Origin: Palsa-1188 sp050010575
GTDB lineage: Bacteria > Bacillota > DSM-12270 > Thermacetogeniales > Thermacetogeniaceae
DNA length: 15,144 nt
NCBI GenBank assembly: GCA_050010575.1
Contig: JBEKKU010000056.1
Location: 1 to 15,144 of the forward strand
Direction of reading: 5' to 3'
Shown: positions 6,369 to 13,536 of the stretch, piece by piece
Layout of the letters: each line of letters starts with the position of its first letter
How positions within the stretch are numbered: position 1 is the stretch's first letter
Notes under the pieces: model-generated
What the model was told of the DNA's origin: nothing
The model's input: only the letters and a program-made list of their open reading frames with translations
Databases searched by the model: none
Program-made: the position numbers and the translations under genes

Positions 6369-7592
6369 TAGCTTGTCAACATCAGCAAGTTCGGGAAAAA
6401 TACGCATCCAGATTACAGCCACAATAATAGTGCCAATGCCGCCGATCAGGACCGCGGGAACGAGGCCGAACCATGACGCTGTTAGCCCTGACTCGAACTC
6501 TCCCAGCTGGTTCGATGTACCGATAAACATCGAATTGACAGCGCTCACCCGGCCTCGCATCTCATCCGGAGTCTTCAATTGCACCAGCGCTGCCCGGATC
6601 ACCACGCTGAAAACATCTGCTGCACCGAGAATAATCAGGGCGGTGATGGATAATACAAACGAGGTCGAGATGCCGAAAACAAAAGTAGCGATGCCGAATA
6701 TAAATACAGCCAGAAACATGATTCGCCCCACCCGGTGCTGGAGCGGGTGACGCGCCAGATATACCGACATTAACAGGGCGCCGACGGCAGGCGCCGCCCG
6801 TAGTATTCCAAGGCCCAACGGACCCACAATAAGAATTTCCTTGGCATAAATGGGCAGCAGGGCCGTTGCTCCACCGAGCAACACCGCAAAGAGATCAAGT
6901 GATATGGCGCCGATTATCGCCGGTTTGCTTCGGATGAAGGCAATGCCGGCAAATAATGACGGCAGGTCGACTGGATCCCGTTTTGGTAGTATCTGCTTAA
7001 TCTGAATGAGGAAAACAAGCAGACTCGCCCCTAACAATAGCAAGCCAACAATTGAATAAACAGTAGTCGGCCCGTAAATATACAGAAATCCACCGAGTGC
7101 CGGGCCAATGATGACAGCAGTCTGGCTTGCTGAAGCAGTCCAGGCAGCGGCGCGCGATAAATGTTCGACGGCTACCAGGCCGGGCATCAGTGCCTGCATG
7201 GTTGGCCCCTCGAAGGCGCGCACCGCTCCCAGCAAAAACATGATCGCCAGGATGCTCTCCTTATTTAGCCAGCCGGCATAGCTGCCTGCTGCCAATACCA
7301 GGACTCCTACTCCTTCTATGAACTGGCAGGCGCTGATGATCAGGCGTCGATTATAGCGGTCGGCCACGTGGCCGACCATCAGCGTGAGCAGCACCATCGG
7401 CAGGAACTGCACGAGGCCGACCAGACCGAGATAAAATGCGCTATTGGTAAGGGCATAGATCTGCCAACCGACGGCAACCGCCAACATCTGGGCAGCCACC
7501 GTGGTGGAGACGCGTGCCAAACAATATATCACAAAAGATCGATTATGCAGGATGATCGCATTGGCGGATAGGCCATAAGACGATGAGGGCAT
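6360..7592 (-). CDS. MFS exporter, EntS-like (MFS_3 family)
   Basis: This 410-residue major facilitator protein has about twelve hydrophobic helices and a cytoplasmic N-terminus of some 20 residues. The loop between helices 2 and 3 carries the MFS motif GHVADRYNRR (74-83). The C-terminal part contains TPDEMRGRVSAVNSMFIGTSNQLGEF, a sequence typical of the MFS_3 group, which includes the enterobactin exporter EntS. The likely job is export of a small molecule driven by proton entry. The substrate is unknown, and no siderophore genes are nearby, so a siderophore role should not be assumed. The ATG at 7592 has GGGAG about eight bases upstream. It diverges from the MFS gene at 7750 and is followed on the same strand by the ABC-F gene after 105 bases. 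Confidence 0.9.
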   Translation of the reverse strand: MPSSSYGLSANAIILHNRSFVIYCLARVSTTVAAQMLAVAVGWQIYALTNSAFYLGLVGLVQFLPMVLLTLMVGHVADRYNRRLIISACQFIEGVGVLVLAAGSYAGWLNKESILAIMFLLGAVRAFEGPTMQALMPGLVAVEHLSRAAAWTASASQTAVIIGPALGGFLYIYGPTTVYSIVGLLLLGASLLVFLIQIKQILPKRDPVDLPSLFAGIAFIRSKPAIIGAISLDLFAVLLGGATALLPIYAKEILIVGPLGLGILRAAPAVGALLMSVYLARHPLQHRVGRIMFLAVFIFGIATFVFGISTSFVLSITALIILGAADVFSVVIRAALVQLKTPDEMRGRVSAVNSMFIGTSNQLGEFESGLTASWFGLVPAVLIGGIGTIIVAVIWMRIFPELADVDKLER

Positions 7593-7636
7593 GTCCTGCT
7601 CCCGGTTGTATTTTCAGCTTCAATGCCGTTAATATA

Positions 7637-7646
7637 AAGTATACTT
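7637..7646. promoter_or_regulatory. Palindrome in the divergent MFS intergenic region (possible operator)
   Basis: AAGTATACTT is a perfect 10-base palindrome in the 157 bases between two divergent transporter genes. It overlaps TATACT on the minus strand, a possible -10 for the EntS-like gene, and lies two bases after TAATAT on the plus strand, a possible -10 paired with TTGTAT at 7606. Neither promoter is strong, and a 10-base AT-rich palindrome can arise by chance. Confidence 0.25.
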
Positions 7647-7749
7647 CAAATAAAGAGGGAGGTGTACCAAGCCTCAGGCGCGGGCCTTGGAGTGATGTAG
7701 TGTCTTTGTAATTAACGCATTTAATGCCAGTGATTTGGAGGTTGTATTT

Positions 7750-8976
7750 TTGGAAAAACCAGAATTAAAGGCTTATCCCTACCGGTGGGTAGTATTGCTG
7801 GCTTTTGCGCTGGCGATGGCGGTTCAGCAATTGCTCTGGATCACATTTGCTCCAATTACCCATGATGCGGCATTGTATTACAAAGTTTCGGAGTTGGCGA
7901 TCGGGCTCCTATCGCTCGTGTTTATGGCCGTCTATATCCTGGTCTCCATCCCTTCGTCCTGGCTGATCGACAACCGGGGATTCCGTTTCGCAGCGGGAGT
8001 TGGCATTGTGATCACCGGGGTCTTCGGTATCATGCGAGGACTATTGGCAGCAAATTATACGCTAGTTTTAGTTTGTCAGATCGGCATCGCCGTGGGTCAG
8101 CCGTTGATTCTCAACGCGGTAACTACAGTATCTGCCAAGTGGTTTCCGCCTGAAGAGAGAGCTACGGCGGCAGGATTAGCGTGGCTGGCAGGTTATCTCG
8201 GATTAATCGTCGGCCTGGCAGCAACTCCCTATTTGGAGATCGCCTTTGATTTTCAGGGAATGCTCATATGCTACGGAATTATTTCTATCATCGCGGCAGC
8301 GGTATTCTTGCTCTTTGCCAAAGAAGAACCGCCTGTTTCCCTATACGCAGCGGGCGAAGAGAGGGCATTAGTGTTCGATGGTTTTAAACAGATGATGAGG
8401 AAAAGAGATTTTATCATTTTAACAGTAGTCTTTTTCATAGGACTGGGCGTTTTTAACGGATTGTCCACCTGGATTGAAGAGATATTGAGGCCTAGAGGGC
8501 TGTCATCAGGCCAGGCAGGTATAATCGGTGGCATCATGGTGGCCGCAGGAGTTATCGGTTCAGGGATCGTGCCGGCGCTATCGGATAAATTTAGAAACAG
8601 GGTGGCCTTTATTTTTATTGCGATTGCCGGGTCTATTCCGGGGCTGATCGGCATTGCCTATGCGACAAGTTATGCGGTCTTATTGATTTCTGCTGGCATC
8701 CTGGGGTTTTTCATGCTCAGCACGGCGCCTCTGGGCTTTCAATATGGCGCAGAAGTGGCTTTCCCTGTGCCTGAAGGCACATCTAACGGTATGTTGATGC
8801 TGGCGGGACAAGTTTCAGGCATTATTTTCATATTTGGGATGGACGCCTTAAAATCGCCGGCAACCGGTTCCATGGCTCAACCAATGGCAATTTTGATCAT
8901 GCTCATGGTATTGACCGCAGCAATATGCCTGCTGCTCAGAGACCCGCAATCGCTGCATAAACCCACGGATAGATGA
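7750..8976 (+). CDS. MFS transporter, FLVCR-like
   Basis: This 408-residue membrane protein has about twelve hydrophobic helices. It most resembles the FLVCR-like branch of the major facilitator superfamily: AYPYRWVVLLAF at the first helix, loop 2-3 with SWLIDNRGFR, and NAVTTVSAKWFPPEERATAAGL in the central part of the N-terminal half. Eukaryotic FLVCR proteins move heme or choline; bacterial members are mostly uncharacterised, so the substrate is unknown. The start chosen is TTG at 7750: GGAGG (7737-7741) lies exactly eight bases before it and the protein begins MEKPELKAYPYRW. An in-frame TTG at 7735 would overlap that ribosome site. It diverges from the EntS-like gene. No clear terminator follows within the next 70 bases. 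Confidence 0.9.
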   Translation: MEKPELKAYPYRWVVLLAFALAMAVQQLLWITFAPITHDAALYYKVSELAIGLLSLVFMAVYILVSIPSSWLIDNRGFRFAAGVGIVITGVFGIMRGLLAANYTLVLVCQIGIAVGQPLILNAVTTVSAKWFPPEERATAAGLAWLAGYLGLIVGLAATPYLEIAFDFQGMLICYGIISIIAAAVFLLFAKEEPPVSLYAAGEERALVFDGFKQMMRKRDFIILTVVFFIGLGVFNGLSTWIEEILRPRGLSSGQAGIIGGIMVAAGVIGSGIVPALSDKFRNRVAFIFIAIAGSIPGLIGIAYATSYAVLLISAGILGFFMLSTAPLGFQYGAEVAFPVPEGTSNGMLMLAGQVSGIIFIFGMDALKSPATGSMAQPMAILIMLMVLTAAICLLLRDPQSLHKPTDR

Positions 8977-9050
8977 TCGACCAATATCTTCATTTCATGC
9001 CGCCCCTTTTCTAAGTTGCCGACTGTGCCAGGGCTTTTCAATATCTCGGT

Positions 9051-9079
9051 AACGATTGCTTCACAAAAATCATACTATA
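9051..9079 (+). promoter_or_regulatory. Putative sigma-K promoter of the 42-residue gene
   Basis: The -10 element CATACTATA (9071-9079) matches the sigma-K pattern CATAnnnTA exactly. AC at 9052-9053 stands 17 bases before it (16 after the four-base mACm box), the spacing known for Bacillus sigma-K promoters. Transcription would begin near 9086, leaving about 50 bases before the start codon. The match is to a short, degenerate consensus, but its location before a small hydrophobic gene of sporulation-protein type strengthens it. Confidence 0.55.
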
Positions 9080-9134
9080 TTGAGGCTGACAGCTTAGAAG
9101 AAATTTTTATCCGACGACTAAAGGAGGAATGATC

Positions 9135-9263
9135 ATGGGTGCCAAGGGAAGTGCATTAGGTTTGGGTGATACTTTTGGGGCATTGGGTGCTTCACCGATT
9201 TTCCCGATATTCGCCTTCACACTCTTCCTGATCCTGATCCTGCTGATTCTGGGCATCAACTAA
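9135..9263 (+). CDS. Small hydrophobic protein, YjcZ-like sporulation peptide (42 aa)
   Basis: This 42-residue protein starts with a Gly/Ala/Ser-rich segment, MGAKGSALGLGDTFGALGAS, and ends in one hydrophobic helix, PIFPIFAFTLFLILILLILG, followed by IN. This plan (a Gly-rich head plus a terminal FxLxLILLILG helix) is that of the very small YjcZ-type membrane proteins annotated as sporulation proteins in Bacillota. The ATG at 9135 is supported by AAGGAGG (9121-9127), a perfect Shine-Dalgarno seven bases upstream; another ATG at 9129 is too close to it. A sigma-K-like promoter lies about 55 bases upstream and a strong hairpin follows the stop, so it appears to be a self-contained single-gene unit. 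Family membership is inferred from composition and layout, not from a long conserved motif. Confidence 0.75.
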   Translation: MGAKGSALGLGDTFGALGASPIFPIFAFTLFLILILLILGIN

Positions 9264-9285
9264 GCCCCGAATCTCCTTAAACACT

Positions 9286-9309
9286 AGCCCCGGGTACGGT
9301 TCCGGGGCT
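9286..9309. terminator. Hairpin between convergent genes, probable bidirectional terminator
   Basis: AGCCCCGG and CCGGGGCT form a perfect GC-rich 8-base stem with an 8-base loop. It lies 22 bases after the 42-residue gene and touches the stop codon of the convergent hydrolase gene (9309-9311). Downstream bases are only moderately T-rich on either strand (TACTCTT on plus, AGTGTTT on minus), so termination may be partial. Confidence 0.65.
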
Positions 9310-10676
9310 TACTCTTGCCATTTCTCATCTTTGTGTCCAAATTGGTGATCTGCCGACCTGGCTTGGAAGAGCGTCCACGGCTGGCTTGGGCGGTCTTTGA
9401 GGTGCCCGTTCAGATGGCTCCACTGGGTATGTTCGGCCAGGAACTTCCCCGCCTTGAACGGCCTGCCGCAGGAGTTCCCCCAGCGCCCCCAAAAACTTAT
9501 GTCCAAAGCGAGAGCGCTATCGGTTACCTTTCCATCAACGGTCCCCCGCGGCTCAAAGGGTACTGGGTGGCCCGATCTGTGCTCCTGGGAGTCCAACTCG
9601 TAGTGGCTGTCGATAGTGCGCCAGCATGGATGGATCCGGTTCAGGTAGACGTCATAATGGTCGGCCAGGATCGCTTTGGCAGTTACCTGGTCAATCCGGC
9701 CATAGTTTTGATCGAGCAACTGCGCCATCCGTACGCGCCGCGCCCCAGAAGCATCCCTGATATCGGTGTAGCTGGTAGCTGAGCATTCCAGATTGCGTAT
9801 CCTGGGATCCCGGGGAGCGTTATAGCCGGTAAAATAACCGTCCGTCTTCCGTTCAATGTGATAGTATTGCAGACCCAGTTCAAAAAGCATGATCTCGCCT
9901 GATTTCACGTCGCCCAGCAGCCAACTGTTCGCATAGCCGCCATTATTCTGTTTTTTCATGATCTCTACAAACCGGTCCAGGTTGTCGGCGTACTGCATGG
10001 CTTTGCGGGCCCGGAAAAACTCCGGCGCCTCCTCGGGGTCGTAGGCCTTGAATCCGCCGATGGTGGTCTCTGTTCCGATCAGGCCGGCCCCGGTGATGAA
10101 GTAATCGCTAAAGCTATCGATATAACCCGGGGCTGTTTGCATGAAGATGCGCTGACCCTCGGTGGGAACGATGTCAATGATCTCATTGAAATATTGGCCG
10201 TTCACATATTCGTCCCAGCTATTATGCGCCATCACGATCTTGCCGTTCCGGGCAGCAGCGCCGGTGGCGATGAAGGCGCTGCAGTGGTCGTGAGCGGGCC
10301 TGCCAGCGGGAACCTCTTTCCTCTTCAGTTCGTTTGGCCACCAGTAGCCCAACAGTTCCATTCGGCCGTTCCAGGCCAGAATCTCCTGCCAACTGACGTT
10401 GACTCCAGCGGCCTGCGCTCCAGCTGCCACCCCCTCGATTTCCTCGAGAAATTCCTGGTCGATGTAGGGGATAAACATCCTTTCCGCTGCCTCCACAAAG
10501 AAATCCCACTTCATACCGGTGTTCCAGTAGGTCAGATAACCCAGGCTGACCATGATCTCCTGCAGTTCCGCCGCCATCAGGTAGCCGTGCTGAAAACCTC
10601 TCTCGTATGGCTCTCCTTCAATATGGACGCAGGCCCAGCCATTCTGATCATAGCGGTATCCTTTCCCGTAAATCAT
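9309..10676 (-). CDS. C45/phospholipase B-like Ntn hydrolase
   Basis: This 455-residue protein resembles the phospholipase B-like/C45 group of N-terminal-nucleophile hydrolases, which cut amide or ester bonds after self-processing. Key region: HDHCSAFIATG at residues 129-139, followed by NGKIVMAHNSWDEY (144-157). The Cys at 132 is the expected nucleophile, freed by autocleavage between His131 and Cys132. Other family-like parts are the start GWACVHIEGEPYERGFQHGYL (13-33), EEIEGVAAGAQ (78-88), ETTIGGF (203-209) and NGGYANSWLLGD (245-256). No signal peptide is visible, unlike the lysosomal or secreted eukaryotic relatives, so the protein is probably cytoplasmic. Start: ATG at 10676 with GGGGAGG seven bases upstream. 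Substrate is unknown; acyl-amide or peptide-like amide cleavage is as possible as phospholipid deacylation. It converges on the 42-residue gene and follows the aldolase on the same strand, but is separated by a terminator. Confidence 0.85.
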   Translation of the reverse strand: MIYGKGYRYDQNGWACVHIEGEPYERGFQHGYLMAAELQEIMVSLGYLTYWNTGMKWDFFVEAAERMFIPYIDQEFLEEIEGVAAGAQAAGVNVSWQEILAWNGRMELLGYWWPNELKRKEVPAGRPAHDHCSAFIATGAAARNGKIVMAHNSWDEYVNGQYFNEIIDIVPTEGQRIFMQTAPGYIDSFSDYFITGAGLIGTETTIGGFKAYDPEEAPEFFRARKAMQYADNLDRFVEIMKKQNNGGYANSWLLGDVKSGEIMLFELGLQYYHIERKTDGYFTGYNAPRDPRIRNLECSATSYTDIRDASGARRVRMAQLLDQNYGRIDQVTAKAILADHYDVYLNRIHPCWRTIDSHYELDSQEHRSGHPVPFEPRGTVDGKVTDSALALDISFWGRWGNSCGRPFKAGKFLAEHTQWSHLNGHLKDRPSQPWTLFQARSADHQFGHKDEKWQE

Positions 10677-10739
10677 CCAACCGCCTCCCCTACTGAACTA
10701 TTTTACGGCGGTCGATCCGGATTATTGCCATGAAAAAGA

Positions 10740-10780
10740 GCAAAATAAAAACCGCTGCAATCCATATGAAGGCAACGGCT
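10740..10780 (-). terminator. Intrinsic terminator of the aldolase gene
   Basis: Read on the minus strand, CCGTTGC (10778-10772) and GCAGCGG (10758-10752) form a 7-base stem with one G-T pair and a 13-base loop, followed directly by TTTTTATTTT. It begins about 35 bases after the aldolase stop. The aldolase is therefore probably a single-gene transcript and the hydrolase gene beyond has its own promoter. Confidence 0.75.
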
Positions 10781-10813
10781 CTTAATTTACGTCTGAAGAT
10801 AATATTTTAAAAC

Positions 10814-11866
10814 TCAGGCAATGGTGATCTCTGGGCTCAAATAAACATCCTGAATGGCATTGAGGAGTTCGACGCCATCCGGCATCGGTTTTTGGAACGC
10901 CTTGCGCCCGGAAATGAGACCCATGCCTCCGGCGCGCTTGTTGATCACCGCCGTACGCACAGCCTGGGCCAGGTCATCCTTGCCGGAGGCGCCACCGGAG
11001 TTGATCAGGCCGGAGCGCCCCATATAGCAATTGGCCAACTGATAGCGGGTCAGGTCGATCGGATGGTCCGAGGTCAGCTTGGAGTACACCTTGTCGCTGG
11101 TCTTGCCGAACTTCACGGCATTATAACCGCCGTTGTTTTCCGGTTGTTTTTGCTTCACGATGTCCGCCTCGATGGTGACGGCCAGATGGTTCGCCTGTCC
11201 GGTCAGGTCGGCGGAGGCTTCGTAGTTGACCCCGTCAACCTTGAAGGCATTATTGCGCACATACGCCCAGAGAATGGTGACCAGTCCCAGGCTGTGAGCA
11301 TAGGCAAAAGCCTCGCTGATCTCCTGCATCTGCCTGCTGCTCTCCTCGGAACCGAAATAGACGGTGGCGCCAACCGCCACCGCACCCATGTTAAACGCCT
11401 GGTCGACGCTGGCGAAGATGATCTGGTCGTATTTAGTGGGATAGGTAAGCAACTCGTTGTGATTGATCTTGAGGATGAAGGGGATCCGGTAGGCAAACTT
11501 TCTGGCGATCGATCCCAGCACTCCCAGAGTAGAGGCGACCGCGTTGCACCCGCCTTCAATAGCCAGCCTGACAATGTTTTCAGGATCGAAATAGATCGGA
11601 TTGGGTGCGAAGGACGCCCCTCCCGAGTGTTCCACACCCTGGTCCACTGGCAGGATGGAGAGGTATCCGGTGCCCGCCAGGCGCCCCGTGTTAAGCAGCG
11701 TTTGCATATTGCGCAATACCGTTATCGAACGGTCGGAGGGAACCAGCGTCCTGTTCACAAAATCAGGCCCCGGCACATGGAGATCCTCTTTGGCAATGGT
11801 CGTACATCTGTGGCTCAACAGGTAGTCGGCTTCACTGCCCAATAATTCCTCGATCTTGACTTTCAT
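10814..11866 (-). CDS. fbaB: Class I fructose-bisphosphate aldolase (FbaB/DhnA type)
   Basis: This 350-residue enzyme cleaves fructose 1,6-bisphosphate to dihydroxyacetone phosphate and glyceraldehyde 3-phosphate (and the reverse) in glycolysis and gluconeogenesis, through a Schiff base and without metal. It matches bacterial FbaB in length and in strongly conserved blocks: ILPVDQGVEHSGGASFAPNP (71-90), NIVRLAIEGGCNAVASTLGVLG (97-118), the Schiff-base region EADIVKQKQPENNGGY (233-248; K238 is the likely catalytic Lys by position) and the phosphate-binding ends LINSGGASGKDDL (287-299) and GLISGRKAF (316-324). The start chosen is ATG at 11866, where GGGGAGG lies seven bases upstream; the open frame continues to 12016, but that part is AT-rich and unlike the family. 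A terminator follows. It diverges from glutamate decarboxylase across 266 bases. Confidence 0.95.
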   Translation of the reverse strand: MKVKIEELLGSEADYLLSHRCTTIAKEDLHVPGPDFVNRTLVPSDRSITVLRNMQTLLNTGRLAGTGYLSILPVDQGVEHSGGASFAPNPIYFDPENIVRLAIEGGCNAVASTLGVLGSIARKFAYRIPFILKINHNELLTYPTKYDQIIFASVDQAFNMGAVAVGATVYFGSEESSRQMQEISEAFAYAHSLGLVTILWAYVRNNAFKVDGVNYEASADLTGQANHLAVTIEADIVKQKQPENNGGYNAVKFGKTSDKVYSKLTSDHPIDLTRYQLANCYMGRSGLINSGGASGKDDLAQAVRTAVINKRAGGMGLISGRKAFQKPMPDGVELLNAIQDVYLSPEITIA

Positions 11867-11963
11867 ACGATGACCTCCCCTTTCAGATTTACATTTAGGA
11901 AAATAAGATACCTTCAGCTGATGAAGATCGCTGCAATATCTATCCACAATATCCAGAATAATA

Positions 11964-11981
11964 ATATAAAATATTTTATAT
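11964..11981. promoter_or_regulatory. 18-base perfect AT palindrome in the aldolase/decarboxylase intergenic region
   Basis: ATATAAAATATTTTATAT is a perfect 18-base palindrome made only of A and T. On the minus strand its edge forms TATAAA, a five-of-six -10 box with a poor -35 (GCCACA) 17 bases before it, which could serve the aldolase. It could be an operator, a flexible or cruciform-prone element, or simply a chance product of high AT content. No good promoter was found for the decarboxylase in the rest of this 266-base gap. Confidence 0.3.
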
Positions 11982-12132
11982 GGTTGTTTCGCCATCGTGT
12001 GGCATCTTCCTGCCATACCTATTATGATAAAAGTGAAATAATACTTTTAGGATGCATCGTCCCGGTTCCCTTGTCTATTCTGTCCGCCTTGATGCCGGGA
12101 TATTAACAGAACGCAGAAAGGAGCAAGCAGCC

Positions 12133-13530
12133 ATGATTTCCAAAAGAAGCGATCTTCACAAGCTGCCCGATAGCGAACTTTATCTGTCCCCCACCTATGC
12201 GACCAGATATTTTGTCGAGCGTGTGCCGAAGTACAAGCTCCCCGAGTCGATCACGCCGGCCAGTGTCGCCTACCAGATCATCCATGATGAATTGAACCTT
12301 GACGGGATCACCGCTTTTGATCTCGGCAGCTTCACTACCACCTGGATGGAGCCGGAGGCGGAAAAGCTGATCGCCGAGAACCTGGGAAAGAATTTTATCG
12401 ACCGTTTCGAGTATCCCCAAACCAATGAGATTCACCAGCGCGTCGTGCACATCCTGGCGTGCCTGTTCAACGCCGGGGAGCACGTAAATTTTTGCGGCAC
12501 TGCCACGATCGGATCATCGGAAGCAATCGAGCTGGGCTTACTGGCCCACAAGTGGACCTGGAAAGAGAAGCGCATCGCCCTGGGCAAACCCTATGACCGG
12601 CCAAACATTGTATTCGGGGCCGGCGCCCACGTCTGTTGGAACAAGTTTGCCAAATACTTTGACGTGGAGCCGCGCATCATTCCCATGACCGGCGATCGCT
12701 TCACCATGGATCCGGGATTGATTGCTGGCCGTATCGATGAAAACACCATTTGCGTCGGGGCGATCCTTGGGACTACCTACACCGGGGCCTGCGAGCCCGT
12801 CAAAGAGATCGACGACCTGCTGACAGCCGTAAAAAGAGAGCAGGGCTGGGATATTCCGATTCACGTCGATGCCGCCAGCGGCGGCTTCATCATCCCTTTT
12901 ACCAACCCTGATCTGGAGTGGGATTTTCGTCTGCCTCACGTACGCTCGATCAACGTGTCCGGGCATAAATTCGGCCTCGTCTATCCCGGCCTGGGCTGGC
13001 TGATCTTCAAGAACCAGCAGGATCTGCCCGAGGACCTGATCTTTCACGTCAATTACCTGGGAGAGACCATGCCCACGTACACCCTGAACTTCTCCAGCGG
13101 CGCCGGCATGATGCTGGCGCAATACTACAACTTGCTGCGGCTGGGGCGGGAAGGCTATACATCGGTCATGAACAATTGCCTGGAAAATGCCTCCTATTTA
13201 GCGCAGAGGCTGGTCGAATCCGGTAATTTTGCCATGCTCGGGGCGCTCGACCTGCCGATCGTGGCCTTCAAGTTCAAGCACACCCCCTCCTTTACGCCCT
13301 TCCAGCTCTCGCAAAAGCTGCGAGAGCGCGGCTGGATGCTCCCGGCTTATCGACTGCCGGAAAAAGCAGACAACATTACGGCGCTACGGGTGGTGGTCAG
13401 GGAGAGTTTCAGCCATGATATGGCGGAACTGTTGGCCAATGATATCATCAACGCCTATAACATCCTGGACGATAAGAAGCTGGAGCAGCTGGAACCGCAT
13501 ACTCATAATAAGAGGTGCACCTCCGTCTGA
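12133..13530 (+). CDS. Glutamate decarboxylase
   Basis: This 465-residue PLP enzyme converts glutamate to GABA and CO2, consuming a proton; its usual role is acid resistance. It aligns along its full length with the GadA/GadB type. Visible features: AYQIIHDELNLDG (47-58), EYPQTNEIHQR (93-103), GTATIGSSEA (122-131), the PLP-binding DAASGGF (246-252), the cofactor lysine K279 in SGHKFG, then YPGLGW and LRLGREGYTSV. Length equals GadB (466). The C-terminus carries PHTHNK (455-460); GadB has a histidine near its end that shuts the enzyme at neutral pH, and H456/H458 could do likewise, though this is only inferred. The start is ATG at 12133, with AAAGGAG nine bases upstream. No glutamate/GABA antiporter is beside it, unlike classic acid-resistance loci. 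Its stop lies six bases from that of the convergent NodJ-like gene. Confidence 0.94.
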   Translation: MISKRSDLHKLPDSELYLSPTYATRYFVERVPKYKLPESITPASVAYQIIHDELNLDGITAFDLGSFTTTWMEPEAEKLIAENLGKNFIDRFEYPQTNEIHQRVVHILACLFNAGEHVNFCGTATIGSSEAIELGLLAHKWTWKEKRIALGKPYDRPNIVFGAGAHVCWNKFAKYFDVEPRIIPMTGDRFTMDPGLIAGRIDENTICVGAILGTTYTGACEPVKEIDDLLTAVKREQGWDIPIHVDAASGGFIIPFTNPDLEWDFRLPHVRSINVSGHKFGLVYPGLGWLIFKNQQDLPEDLIFHVNYLGETMPTYTLNFSSGAGMMLAQYYNLLRLGREGYTSVMNNCLENASYLAQRLVESGNFAMLGALDLPIVAFKFKHTPSFTPFQLSQKLRERGWMLPAYRLPEKADNITALRVVVRESFSHDMAELLANDIINAYNILDDKKLEQLEPHTHNKRCTSV

Positions 13531-13536
13531 TCCCCG

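Noticed and set aside
10892..11845. A 317-codon open frame on the plus strand, opposite the aldolase gene.
   Set aside because: It is antisense to a highly conserved enzyme, has no ribosome site and its translation resembles no family; long antisense frames are common opposite GC-rich genes.
11867..12016. An N-terminal extension of 50 residues on the aldolase.
   Set aside because: The segment is AT-rich, unlike FbaB proteins, and the ATG at 11866 has GGGGAGG at the right distance.
11980..12060. CATACC and TATGAT elements as a sporulation or sigma-A promoter for glutamate decarboxylase.
   Set aside because: No matching -35 element was found at a proper distance for either reading.
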